Part shown: piece after piece, positions 35,556-47,641 of the stretch
Layout: each line of letters starts with the position of its first letter
Position numbering within the stretch: the first letter of the stretch is position 1
Assembly: GCA_018398765.1 (NCBI GenBank)
Contig: JAHBMJ010000068.1
Location: forward strand, 12,501 to 65,962
Source: Chromera velia
Taxonomy: Eukaryota > Sar > Chromeraceae
Reading direction: 5' to 3'
DNA length: 53,462 bases
Position numbers and translations under genes: made by a program
Notes under the pieces: model-generated
What the model was told of the DNA's origin: nothing
The model's input: the letters and a program-made list of their open reading frames with translations, nothing else
Databases searched by the model: none

Positions 35556-38500
35556 CTGTGTCTGTGGAAGTGGGGAAAAACACGTGACTTCACAGTGTGC
35601 GTTGAACGAGAAAACCTGTGGAGATGGCGACCACAGGAGGGAGGCAACCCTTCACCGCTGCTAGTCACGGATCTCCCTGTCTGTTTGTCTGTCTGTCCAG
35701 GTGTTATGTACATGAAGAAAAGAAGGGAGAAGAAGAAACATATAGTCTGTCTGTCCAGGAAAGAAAGAAAAAAAAAAAGAAAAATGAGAAGAAAGAGAAA
35801 AAGGAAAAGAAAAGACGATAATGTCTGTCCGTAAAGAACACTTTGTCTGAGTTGTCGTGATGTTCTTCTGTCTTTGTTGCTTTCTTTCTTTCTTTTAGTC
35901 TGTTGTGTTCATGAAGAAGAGGAGGGAAAGCAACCATATGGTCTGTCTGTTGGGTTCATGAAGAAGAGGAGGGAAAGCAACCATATGGTCTGTCTGTTGT
36001 GTTCATGAAGAAGAGGAGGGAAAGCAACCATATGGTCTGTCTGTTGTGTTCATGAAGAAGAGGAGGCAAAGCAACCATATGGTCTGTCTGTTGTGTTCAT
36101 GAAGAAGAGGAGGCAAAGCAACCATATGGTCTGTCTGTTGTGTTCATGAAGAAGAGGAGGCAAAGCAACCATACGGTCTGTAAAGAACCAGGATGGAACG
36201 ACCAGGTCTGCCTGTCTGTCTGCCTGCCTGTCTTCCTGTCTGTCTGTCTGCAGAAAAGCATGTGGATTCGGAGTCTACAACTCAAAAGTGAAAGGAAGGT
36301 CAGATGGGGGAAGGGAAGGCAAGGGAATGGAGGGTGCTCAAGTGGGAGATAGACGGCCGGGTGAAATTCAGACTGTCCGTTCGGCATATCGCTTGGTATG
36401 AATGTCGATCGGCTGCTGTATGGATGGGAGCATTCAATGGTCGTTTATTGGCAGACTGTTTTCTTTGCTCACCGGTCGGCTGATAGGCTGATGATTCGGT
36501 TCAAGCAGAATGAGCCTTGAGAAATTCGTGGGAATCATGCAAGGCCTCAGCCGAGGATCGTGAGTGAACAGAAGTTCTTTCGACGCAGCGTCAGGATGTA
36601 TGCACGTGTTTCCTGCATGTTCATTTATTTCTCTTTTGCCTGCCTGCCTGCCCGCCTGCCTGACTGCAGTGTGTACAGGGGGCAATGGTTCAACGACCTT
36701 CAGCATGGAAACGGCAGAGAGGAGTGGGCAGACGGATCCGAATACAGAGGGTACCATGAGTCAGTCAGTCAGTCAGTCAGTCAGTCAGTGAGTAAGTGAG
36801 TCAGTGAGTCAGTGAGTAAGTGAGTCAGTGAGTAAGTGAGTCAGTCAGTCAGTCCGTCCGTCCGTCCGTCAGTCAGTCAGCCAGTCAGTCAGTCAGTCAG
36901 TCAGCCAGCCAGCCAGCCAGTCAGCCAGTCAGTCAGTCAGTCAGTCAGCCAGGAAGGAAGAAAGGAAGAAAGGAAGAAAGGAAGAAAGAAAGACAGAAAG
37001 AAGGAAGGAAGGAAGGAAGGAAGGAAGCAAGGAAAGAAGGAAGGAATGAAATCAGACAGGGAGGGAGGGAGGCAAGGTCTCGTGTGCATGCGTGTACATA
37101 GTTGTGTCCGTGTGGCCGTATGGGTCACCGCGCCGGCTTGTAGAGGGCGGAGGTGCGTGTGTGTGTGGGGGGGGGGGGGGGGGTGTATCCACGCTGGCTG
37201 GGACAGTAGCATGAGGGAGGGAGGACGTGAGCGTGGGCATGCAGAGAGAGACTGGACAGAAAAGGCTTTTTGCCGGCTGAGCTTCTGATGTTTGATGCGA
37301 CCAGCCGAGAGGAGAAGAGCGGGGAGGAGGGGAGAGGAAAGCAGACAGATGCTGGGACTGTGTGGATTCTTTTTCCTTCTCTGGAAGTCTCTGCGTAGCA
37401 TTCCTGCAGGGCTTTTTGACTCGATCTTCTAATTGGCGCACCTGTGTGCACATTCCGAAAATGACGTAATTCTCTCTTTCGGGTGGTAAAATTGAATTTT
37501 GCGTTTGCAGAGGCGGGCTGAAACACGGACAAGGGACCCTCACTTGGGCAGACGTACGTCGAATTTCCGTTTCAAAAGTTTTGTCAGAGAACAACAAAGC
37601 TCAGACGCAATCAATCGCTCAGAAAGATGATGCATGCGTTGAATGAAATCTTCAGGAAGAGACTTTTCTGAAAAGGGATTATTTCCTTCACGTGCAGTCG
37701 CTGCCTTGGTTCCCTCCCCCCAAAAGATTTGGTGACTTTGCATGCTTTCTGGCCTTTTTGATTTGTTTCCGCTCATTCCTTGGCGGCTGCCTTGCTCTCC
37801 ATTTGTTTCCTTTCTGGTGACAATGTGATGCGCTGCCAAACAAAAACGAGAAGGAAGCCTTGCACTTTGCCCCCCCATTCCTTTTTTAAATTTTCTCTCC
37901 TTCGTTGGTCGCACCTTTCTGAAGGAAGTCAAAACGAAAGCGTCAGAGAAGAAACAGGCGACGTAGAATGGAGAGAGACGCGCGTTGGCGCTCTTGGGCC
38001 TTCTTGCGGTGGTCTGGCATGATTTCGTGCTCTTTTTTCCTTGCACTTTCTGCCTGTCGTTGTGCCTCACTTCGCGTGGCTGTGTGTTAGCAACTTGAAG
38101 GTAGATGAGAGGGACAAAACTTTGCCTTTTCGTTCGTCTGTTGTCTTTGAAAACGTTCAAGCACATAAGAGAAGAGGCTCATAAAGGCTGTCCGATCGAT
38201 CATCTATGGATGCACCCATGCTTTCTTTCTGGCGTCAGGGAAGCGTATACAAAGGTGAATTCCGACACAACTCCATCCACGGCCTTGGACAGTACAAATG
38301 GGCGGACGGCAGGACATACGAAGGTCTGTCTGTCTGTTTGAATTCAAGTACCTGAAAGACAGGAAAGAGGGAGCATTCGGGGAGCGCAGGCAGAAATTAA
38401 AACCCAAATGGACGAAAGGTTTAATTAAGATAGGGTGACCTTTATTTCTTGCAGACAGAACTTAACAGAAGGGGAAAGAAGGAAGCACTAGGCGCGAGGA

Positions 38501-39121
38501 AAAGAGTGAGGGGAGGGGAGGGGGGAAGTCAAGATTAGGTGTTCTCAAGAGAGACCTGGCCAAGCCGACGGTGACTGTTGTGTGGTGGAGCTTGCAAGGT
38601 ATGAACAGACGGCAAGGCACGTACGGAGATGATGCATGCGCGTCACGTGCTTCAATTGGCCTCGATTGCTTGGAAGGAAGTTGAGCGGGTTTTTTTGCGT
38701 GGAAGCCTGCCAAATCATTCGTGCAGACGTAGAAAACGGCTGCCTGGACCTCGGTGCAATTTTGAAGGTCGAGTAGACAGGCAGGCATGTTGAGGCAGAT
38801 CACTCAATCAAGCAACTTATTCTTTCTTTCTTTTCTTTTCTGTACGTGACATCTGCGTGTGACATCTGCAGGCCAGTGGCAGCACAGCCAGATGTGGGGA
38901 GATGGAATTTTCACATGGCCCGACGGACGCAGATACAAAGGGCAGTATGTCGCCGACAAAAAGGAGGGACAGGTCAGCCGCCTGCGTGAGAGAGACGATG
39001 TGATCGATCCGTGATTTCCTTTCCGTCCCGTCCACGGTGAACAGACATGTCTTGTCTATCTGTTGGCGGATTTGTGCGTGCGTCTCCATCTCCTGCTGCG
39101 AGGTATAGTTGGCATCCATTC

Positions 39122-39186
<65 letters not shown>

Positions 39187-39547
39187 TGCCCCTTCTACAA
39201 ATCTGCAACAAAAGGCGTCTTGAATATGTGTATGCATTGCACATGTACTCACTTGAGTGCTTGTCCCCTCCGGTTGCGTGCAGGGTGAGTTTGTATGGCC
39301 TGGCGGTAAAACGTATAGGGGCGGTTGGAGAGAGGGGAAGCAGGATGGCGAGGGTGTTCTGCTGCACCCCGACGGCTCCACTCGGAGGGGTGTGTGGAGC
39401 GACGGGAGGCGGATGCAGTGGCTGGACCCCCCTCCAGGTCTGGCAGGGGGGGGAGGCACCAACGGAAGTGCGAAGAACGGACAACAGGGGGAACCGGGGG
39501 GTACTTCTGTGGTGGAGTACGGCGGAGACCCCTCAGCTTCCCCTTGA
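33527..39547 (+). CDS. MORN-repeat protein with N-terminal hydrophobic segment (10 exons)
   Basis: Exons: 33527-33826, 34145-34207, 34603-34708, 34885-34921, 36254-36298, 36670-36759, 37511-37553, 38239-38323, 38872-38972, 39284-39547 (TGA). All junctions keep phase and total 377 residues. Residues 1-100 hold an Ala/Ser/Gln-rich helix and a hydrophobic stretch near residues 80-98 (VAAPVTLVPLAFLLRWLL). About nine MORN units follow, such as YVGQVKNGLRHGFG, VYRGQWFNDLQHGNG, YRGYHEGGLKHGQG, VYKGEFRHNSIHGLG, YRGGWREGKQDGEG, plus a tenth degenerate one. Most introns cut within a repeat. MORN arrays in other protists mark membrane-cytoskeleton junctions and basal structures. Here a membrane-tethered scaffold is inferred; no kinase or SET domain is fused. 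The tail is Gly/Pro-rich. Confidence 0.86.
35898..36179 (+). repeat. 47-bp minisatellite, six copies, in MORN intron 4
   Basis: The motif TTCATGAAGAAGAGGAGG recurs with its ATG at 35911, 35958, 36005, 36052, 36099 and 36146, an exact 47-base period. Copies differ at one or two positions (GGGAAAG versus GGCAAAG). The array lies in the 1,332-base intron 34922-36253, 75 bases before the 45-nt exon 5. Related single units occur at 35700-35760 and in the ALG5 intron at 26375-26460. Confidence 0.92.
36760..37062 (+). repeat. (GTCA)n/(GTGA)n array at a splice donor, then (GGAA)n
   Basis: The donor after MORN exon 6 is the first GTCAGT at 36760. From there about 190 bases are GTCA, GTGA, GTAA, GTCC and GCCA tetramers, passing into GGAA/AGAA tetramers to about 37045. 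Choosing GTCAGT at 36760 rather than the earlier GTACCA at 36751 yields a full MORN unit (YRGYHEGGLKHGQG) and correct phase. Confidence 0.85.
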
Positions 39548-41232
39548 CTGAATGCGTGCATGCATGAATGGAACTAAATGGAAATAATTGAAATGGATCA
39601 GTGACTGAATGCTCTCTCTCTTCTTTGCGAGTCTGCTTGTGGTGTTTTGCTGATAATTTAACGGGAAAGAAGGCACTTTTAGACACGTTCATTTTTTCTG
39701 TCTACCCTGCGGCGAATACAAGGCGGGTAGGTGTAGTTCAATTTCTGTCATGGCGCGGATTGGTGACTCCACCGTCCTTTGCCTGTGTTTCTTTGAGGTC
39801 CGGTGTCAATTGTTTCCTCAGGGGGGGGCTCAGAAACCGAGCATAAGCAAAAAAGAAACTGACACTCTGAAATAGGTACACGAAGAGAGAGGCAGGCAGG
39901 ATGAATTGAAGGGAAGTAAGGAAAGAGAGGGGACAGAATGGCGATGACGCCGACAGACCAAAAAGGAAAAGAAAAACACTTCGGGCTCTCTCTATCAGTT
40001 CTTTGCTGACAGACTGTCTTATTGAAACGACAGTTCATCAAAGTGTCAACCGCTCAATACACACGCACTCAGTGACGCAGGCTGCCGGCAGTGCCATTTC
40101 ACTGTTTCAACATGGCTGCGTGCGTTGAACGAAGCACAGCCACCAGGGGATGGACATGCAGTCTGAGAGAAAGATTTCGATTGATTGACTGGAACTGATT
40201 CAGATTTGTGTCCTTCGACTTAAAGGTGGGCGCGTCAGGAGAACAGGATGATGAGAGCCTGGCCGGAAACTCTTAGCACGTTTTGGGAGGCGTCACGGTG
40301 CGTGTACATTCTGCCTTTCACTCCAGTGGGTGGTTACACAGATGAGGGCAGGGGAGAGGGAGTTTGAAGCAAAAGAGTACATGACTGCACCGTCTGCAAG
40401 TATTCCGTGTCAACAGATCCCACGTATGCAGGGGGAGGGAGAGGGCAGATCGGTTGGGGCCTGGCCTGATGTATTTATTATTCACATGTACACATTAGTC
40501 ACCGCACGACGCATGTGGCCATATGCATGTATGTGCATGTATTAATATAAAAATGTGTCAATGCTAGATAGATGAATTCAGGACAATAGTGACATAAATT
40601 TCTAAACTGGCCACAAAACGTTTTTTTGTGTATCCGCTCATGCATGATGTTAATATTGTGTGTTTAATTATGTTCAAATTATTCAAAATTAATCTATGTA
40701 AGTCTTAATGTAAATCAATGTCGGGCACTGGAATAATTTTTGATTAGTGTCCTTTTAACTTCGCTTTAGGAAGGCCCAGCCGTGTACGGTAGCTTGGACT
40801 CGTATAACCGGGACATTAATTTTGTATCTGTTTGTACCCGTAATTTTGTACCTAGCTGTTTGCATCCGTAAGAGCTGATATGATTGATTGGTTGATTGAT
40901 TGATTGATTGATAGGTTCCGCACTAGGCCTTCCCGTTGAAACATAAAGGCACCCAACAACAGCTAGAGAAACACTGTGGTATAGAAAGAAAACCGTTCTA
41001 TCAGTTCAGAATTGTTATGCAACGTCTAGTACCCCATGAATCTATTCAAATATCATTGTATATAGATTAAAATATTATCACGACTGGTTATTACTAGTAC
41101 CATATGTATATATAGTTGTACTGGATTTATATTTGAATTTATTATTAATCATTATTTCAAAAGGGTCTCGTAGTAGTCTGTTTTTTTGTTATTCAGAACT
41201 TATTCTTAAATTATATAATTTTATTCACATAG
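39548..41232. other. Intergenic spacer between MORN gene and LTR element
   Basis: The segment 39548-40500 is balanced in composition and presumably includes the MORN 3' flank. From 40540 it is AT-rich. A TGAT tetramer run lies at about 40880-40912. Open frames here are short with no domain. The block ends at TTCTG (41233-41237), the target site of the LTR retrotransposon. Confidence 0.6.
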
Positions 41233-41237
41233 TTCTG

Positions 41238-41729
41238 TGTTGGGGACCAGAAAGAATTCATGCGCGCACGCCGAGCGATAAAGAAAGCGCAAGGCGGGAT
41301 CAGAAAGAATTCATGCGCGCACGCCGAGCGATAAAGAAAGCGTAAGGCAATGTCAAGCAGTAAGTACCGCGCACACATGCAGAGCGCTCATGCAGTTTGC
41401 AATGCATGCATGAATACATGGAAAAAAAAATACTACAGAAGTGAATTCACACAAAACGGAATGACACAGAGACATAACAGATGTCAGAAAGACGGATACA
41501 GCAAATACAGAGGTGACATGCATTTGAGTGGACTGATACAGATAAATACCGTACTACATGCACAACGTGTGCACGCATGCAGTCTGACTGACCGTATCTG
41601 TTCTGAAAAGCCAACCTGAAATCTCTCTAGAAGGAGTCGAAAGATGAACGACCAGACGAACAGACCTTTGCGTAGATACACATAAGTAGAAGTCATAGCC
41701 CTATACGCTAGCCTTACGTATACTCAACA
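41238..41729 (+). repeat. 5' LTR
   Basis: 492 bases, TGTTGGGG to CTCAACA. It opens with a 53-base tandem duplication (the word CAGAAAGAATTCATGCGCGC at 41248 and 41301) that is also present in the 3' LTR. No primer-binding site matching a tRNA 3' end is obvious immediately downstream (GACTGATTAGCAGAGC). Confidence 0.94.
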
Positions 41730-41740
41730 GACTGATTAGC

Positions 41741-42982
41741 AGAGCATTTTCTTTCTGACGGCCTTATTGGTGTCTGCTTATAGCCATTTCGGGTACCACT
41801 CGCTCTGGCCGGAGATACCTCAACCCGGCGCTTCCAGCAAACGCGGAGGAAGCCGAGCAGCAGATATCGGGCGGACCTCCAGATCCAGCAGCCCTACAGG
41901 TACAGATCGATGCCTTACAGGCACAGTTGCAGTAAAAAGATGCAGATCTTGCTGCAGCCCAGCAGGCCCAGCAGCAACTGACCCAGCAACTCGCATAAGC
42001 CCAGTAGCAGCAGGCACCGCAGGCACCCCAACATCAGCAACAGCAGCAGCAGCAGCAAGCAGGCCAATACGGACAGGCCCAAGTACCTCCCCATATTGAC
42101 ATGACCAAGTTCAAGGCTTTCGACGTCCAGAGAGTCATGGAGCCATTCAAGAAGGGGGAAGACGACCCCCTGGTTTGGATGTCCATCTTCATGAAGAAGG
42201 TGAGGAACGGGAATCTGAACGTGGAGTAGTGTAAAGTCCTGTTTGAGAGGCATGTGGAGGGAGTGGAAGTTCGAGAGTGGATGGCCATAAACGCACACCA
42301 ATATACCACCATCGAAGAGTTTGAGCAGGCGTTCCTGGACAGATTCATGCCCACCGAAGCCGAGAGCCAGCAGGCAGTGTATGAGCTGTCTCAACTCAAG
42401 CTCTCCCCCACAGGTGACTTTGACGTGCATGTCAAGGTCTTCGAAGCCAAAATGAGGGTCGCCCAACCCAGGCACAAGATCAACGCTCGTATGCTCCCCT
42501 TCCTCGGGACCCTCTATCCCTCGCTCTCTATGGAAATCACCACAGAGCCTGCCCACAAAGAGTACGCCAAGCTGATCTCTCGAGTGTTGTTCCTTCATCA
42601 ACAGGAGCAAAAGAAGGGACCAAATCCCTCTGCCAAGATGGCCCCAGCTGTGAAGTCTGCCGATGACGTCAAGCAACTGCATGCCCAAACCTCTTCTCTG
42701 CAGTCCAGTATCGACTTACTGCAGAGACAGGCACAGTACCCCCAAGAAGTGTCGGCTGCCCTACAGCAGTCAATGGCGGCATCGTTTGGACGTGGATACA
42801 ATGGAGGGGCACGTAGAGGGAACTGGAGAGGGAGAGGGGGGAGAGGACGAGGATACCCTACTTCCTCTTCGTCTTCCCAAAGTGTCCCCGGAAGGAATAC
42901 GCTGGGGCATCCCAATTATATTGAGTGTAAGCAATGTGGTTCAAAAGAGCATCGAATCGCACAGTGCCCTGATGCACCGTGA
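41741..42982 (+). pseudogene. gag of the LTR element, interrupted
   Basis: The capsid-like frame includes a Gln-rich stretch at about 41890-42060, a capsid region containing FKAFDVQRVMEPFKKGEDD and FEQAFLDRFMP, and an Arg/Gly-rich basic patch. It ends with the zinc knuckle CKQCGSKEHRIAQC (C-x2-C-x4-H-x4-C, about 42929-42970). Stops break it at 41933 (TAA), 41996 (TAA), 42005 (TAG) and 42227 (TAG), the first three inside the Gln-rich tract. The start is not certain because the 5' part is degraded. Confidence 0.85.
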
Positions 42983-45900
42983 GGGAGTGGGGGCAGGAAT
43001 CAGGGAAACGGGAGAGGAGGACGGGCTTAGAGGCAGGCCTGTCCTCCGTGAGTGATCAGAAGTTGCCTCCTCCCTGTATGCCTGCAATTGTTCGGGAGGA
43101 GGACCATGATTTTAGCAGGCTTTCGTAGAAGTGGCGTTGCTGCTGATAACCCGAATTCGTTTGCTACTGCCGGGAGGTCGTCTGTCCTCCCTTCCCCAGA
43201 GACGCCAGGTGTTGCAGCCACAGTTGAGGTAGCAGCCCGCCCCTGGGTGAGTTTGTTTCTTTTTGGCTGAAAGGCATCTGTACTGTTGGATTCAGATGCA
43301 CAGACCAGTGTGATCAACATCTCTTTCTTCGCATCTGCAGAGCATAAAATGTAGACGGCGAGTGTCGGTTTGAGTGTGTTGGGGAATAATGGAATTCCGG
43401 TAGTGGGAGAGACGTGTGCAGAGTTTTCGCATGAGTCTGCACCCGAGAAAATTTTTAAGCACCCAGTACTGGTGACGGAGAATTCAGAGTACGATGTGGT
43501 TCTTGGGATGGATTTTCTTCGATCCCGATCTGATGTTTCTTTTAAACTTTTTGGGGGGGAAAAGCTGTATATGGGAGACCTTCCTCCCTTTGAGGTCTGG
43601 TTTGATGATGGTCTGAAATCGACGAAGGTGTGTGCCGCGAAGAGGACACGTGTGCTCCGATGGCATCGCTCCCTCTTTCAAGTGTCTGTCGATACCCCAG
43701 ATGGTTCGGAAGTCCTTATCCGAAAGAACTTCCCCCGTAGCTATCCTGGTCTGGCTGTTCCTGCTCAGCTGACTACCGTGCAGGGAGGCATCGCAGTCAT
43801 TGAGGTCACAAACATTTCCCGTTCCAAAATCACAGTCGGTTCGAAGACAGCATTGTCCTCTGCAGAGCCGCCCTCTCACATTGTGGCGGTGACTGCTGTG
43901 ACAGCAGAAAAACGGCATGCAAGACCATGGAGCATGGAGACGACTCAGATGGCCGAGAGACTGGAGAGATGTGATTGCATATCCTCGGGAAAACCGCTGG
44001 AAGTGCGGTCCGGGGAGCAGGCCCCAACACACTCTCGGTTAGTTGCTTCACCTACTTTTTCGAATGCACAGAGTGCAGATATGCATCCCTCGCTTCGCTC
44101 CCCTTTCTTTTCTCGCTTGCAGACTCCTCCAAAGGCAGACGTGCCTACGGAGTCTTCAAAAGACCTTCCTCCGATCGATTTGGAGAAGGTCATTAGAGAT
44201 GTCCCACAGGAGATGAAGGGGGAGTATGTGGGTTTGTTGGGGGAATTTGAAGACCTGTGGTCACGGGGACGTTTTGATTTGGGAGAATTGAAGGTGGGGG
44301 GGAAGCCATATGAAGTGACTATCAGATGGCAACAGGACCGAATCTCCTATCACCAGCGAGAAGATGTAAAGAAAGAATTGGATGCAATGCAGAGTGCAGG
44401 GATCATTTAACCCTCGCATTCCCCATAGGCAGCTCCGGTCGTTCTTGTCAAGAAACCTGACGGCTTGACCCGATTCTGCCTCAACTTTCGACGACTCAAC
44501 GCAGCTACCAAGTGGGATCTCTTTCCGCTCCCATGCATCCAGGAGACACTTGACAAGCTTGCTGGCTCATCAGTGTTCTCTACACTTGACTACACCTCGG
44601 GCTTCCGTCAGCTTTCCGTGAAGGAAGAAGACAGAGAGAAGACAGCCTTCATCACTCCGTTTGGGCTGTTTGAATTTCTTCGTATGCCCTTTGGTTTAGT
44701 CAACGCACCCGCCCTTTTCCAACGAGCAATGACGCTCGTCCTCGCATCGCTCCCATGAAAAATAGCACTTGTCTACGTCGATGATGTAATCATCTTCTCT
44801 CGCAGTCACGCCAAGCACTTGCAGGACCTCCGTAAGGTCTTCACCCTTGTTTGTACCGCCGGTCTGAAACTCCCGGGACCGCCTCAAAAAGGCACAGATT
44901 GGAAAGGCACAGGTGGAGTACCTAGGTTATACCGTATCTGCCTGTGGGGTCTGTCCAAGTCAAAAAAACACGGAGAAGGTAAAGAACTGGCCAACCCCGA
45001 CCAACCATCCGAGCCTTCGCACATTCGTTTACTTGTGCAACTACTACCGAACTTTTGTGGAGGGGTTTGCGCGGATTGCTCAATGACATCCGCTGAATCA
45101 ACTGTTGCGTCCCTTTGATGAGAACAAGCAGCCCCTTCCCTTTATCTGGACAGCCGCAGCAGATGAAGCCTTCTGGGAGCTCCGCAACCGTCTCACTGAG
45201 CCACCTATCTTTTCCTTCCCTGACATGCATACCCCATTCATTGTGAAGCCGGATGTTTGCAACATTTCGATTGGGGGTATTTTGGTACAAATCAAGGATG
45301 GGAGGGAGAGTGTGATTGCATACGCAAGCAGGGGATTACAGGGGGTGGAGCTGAATTATGGAGCTTCAGAGCGAGAGGCTCTGGCAAATGTGTTTTGCTG
45401 CAGGCAGTGACGACACTACCTGCTTGGCAGTTCCGTTTTCTTGCGGGTGATCCAGACCGATCACAAACCGAATCTAGCAATGCAGGAGAACAAGTTGGCG
45501 AACAAGAGAATTGAGAAATGGGCTCTCAAATTGCAGGAGTATGGATTGGAGTTTTTGCATAAGGAGGGGAAGTCTCACACCGATGCAGATGCTGTTTTCT
45601 GTCTGCCTGTCCCGAGACAAGTAGAGCATTCGATAGACATAGGCGCTCCCCTCTGTCAGCACTGTTTCCTTCCTTCTGATGGGAGCACTCCTCTCAGATC
45701 AGGATTTAATGCAGCAGTGGCAGGGGTGAAGGTAATCAAAGCCAAGTCCGCACCCACACAAGCAATCGTTCCTTTCCTGGAGAAAGTACGACGTTCAGAG
45801 CCAACAGAGGTGGAGGTGAAAGATGTGTTTGAGTATCTGCAGAAGAAGTCTCTTCCGGAGGATCTTCAGCGCCGACGGACAATGCTAGCATAGGAGTCTT

Positions 45901-47514
45901 TGTTCGAGTTAAGAGATGGCTTGCTCTATAGGTTTTCAAGTAAGTTTGAGCAGTTGTATGTCCATGCCCATTTAAGAGAAACGGTGCTGGTGATGCACCA
46001 CAATCATCCTATGGCAGGACATGCAGCAACAAAGAAGCTGACAGCTCGGCTTCTCACCAAATTCTGGTGGCCAGGTCTGTGTAAAGATGTGCGCAGCTGG
46101 GTCTACAAGTGCCGCCCCTGTTAGGAGAGAACTTAATAACTTTAGAAGAGCACAAGCACTGCAACGCAACCCACAGACCGTTCCCATCCCTACTCAACCC
46201 TTCCAGAAGGTTGGCATTAACGTGAAAGGTCCTTTGCCTCCCTCCCGTAGACGCAACCAATTTGTCCTTGTTATCACGTGTGCCCTCATACGATGGCCAG
46301 AGACCTTTGCCTTGCCAGAGGTCCCCGCATGGGTTGTTGCAAAGATTCTTTTTGAAGAGATCATCTGCAGGTATGGCTTTATCGAGGAGTTGGTATCGGA
46401 CAGGGGGACGAACTTCCTTAGCGAGATTGTGAGGGAGCTCCTTGCCCTCATAAAGGTCCGTCACCACACCATAACAGGGTATCATCCACAGGCGAACGGC
46501 ATCCCTGAGCGATTCAATCGTTCGTGGGCTGAGGGAGTGGGGAAGCAGCTAGATCAAGAGAAAGGGGATTGGGATCTCTATCTCCAGCCGTACAACGCAG
46601 CATACCGCACTGCTTCCCATGCCGAGACAGATCTGAGACTCTCTCTCTTTGAATTGTTGTTTGCTCACATGCCACAGTCAGTGCTGCGTGTGCAACCACC
46701 GCCTGAGGGAGCGAGGTCTCCACCTATCTGTTATGACGACTACTACGGATTCATTTGACAAGAACGTATGCAGAAGATTGACAGAGCAGTCACGAGAGCA
46801 GAGAAAGAGAGGCAAGCAAGGGAAAGGCGTAATCCCTCTCCGATGATGCGAAGATTCCGTCTAGGGGACCGTGTGTTCCTGCAGAGACCTCCCAATCCGA
46901 TGGGGAAGCAACCCGCCTTCGAAGCGAGAGCAGAAGAAATCTATGTGGTCGTGGGGACACCGAGGAACAGACCATATGTGACCGTGATCAGGCCCCTAGG
47001 AGGAAAGAAGAGGGACGTGGTGAGTTCAGACAGATTGTAATTGTGGGAGGCAAAAGATGGAGAGGAGGAAGAGAGTGAAAAGAGTGAGGAGAGTGAGGCA
47101 GAGGAAGACTCTGCACTGCCGAGAGAAGAGAGACAGCAGGAGGAGAAGAGAGCAGCTACGGAGATGAAAAGATCGTCTGAAAGAGAAGGAGCAATCATTC
47201 TATCAGGCACTTCTCGATCGGACTTTCGATTGGTAGAAAATCCGGAGTTGGAGGATTTGTTGGATGAGTTGGGACTGGGAGATGAGTTGGAGGTACCTGC
47301 TTAGGCAGTGGAGGGGCGGAAGCGGGGAGCCCGACGGAAGGGCCCTTCGCCAGTCCGTATCTCTGCAAGTAGAATTCGAGACGGCAAGGAAACGTGCTGA
47401 GTCTCGTTTGATGACGGAACGTTTGCCTGGTTATCAGAGGAAGAGATTAACTTGCCTAAGATGGTTCAAGAATTCGAAAGAGAGAAAGAAAAGGTTTTGA
47501 TGGGACTGAGTTGA
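42983..47514 (+). pseudogene. pol of the LTR element (protease, RT, RNase H, integrase), broken
   Basis: The protease has LLDSDAQTSVIN where DSGA is expected, then YDVVLGMDFL. The reverse transcriptase has [47 protein letters not shown] and an intact YVDD box (about 44773). RNase H follows with TDHKPNLA. The integrase HHCC domain ends in CRPC and a TAG (46122). The core has DRGTNF and GIPERFN, but the first catalytic aspartate is replaced by Asn (VGINVKGP, about 46213). After LGDRVFLQRP a tail with [16 protein letters not shown] suggests a chromo- or Tudor-like fold. In-frame stops include 43028, 43049, 43268, 43352, 44408, 44426, 44756, 45084, 45408, 45891, 46122, 46756, 47038, 47302 and 47398. 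Frameshifts lie near 44870 and 46125. Confidence 0.9.
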
Positions 47515-47625
47515 ATAATTTTCATGCTTCCGGAACCTTATAATGATTGCACTGATTTGCATACGCCGATGCTGAGGTCCTTTCCATTCTTTCCTTTTTA
47601 CGTTCTGCTCAGGGACAAGCAGAGT

Positions 47626-47641
47626 TAAGGAGGGGAGTGGT
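47626..47641 (+). other. Polypurine tract of the LTR element
   Basis: The purine run AAGGAGGGGAGTGG lies immediately before the 3' LTR, the expected position for the plus-strand primer in LTR retrotransposons. One T interrupts it. Confidence 0.75.

Noticed and set aside
41933-47304. Possible reassignment of TAA/TAG to glutamine, because many transposon stops fall where Gln is expected
   Set aside because: TGA stops also occur in the element (42980, 43049, 43268, 44756, 45084, 45408), and two host genes end at TAA (18340, 21130) with no conserved sequence beyond. CAA/CAG to TAA/TAG transitions explain the pattern.
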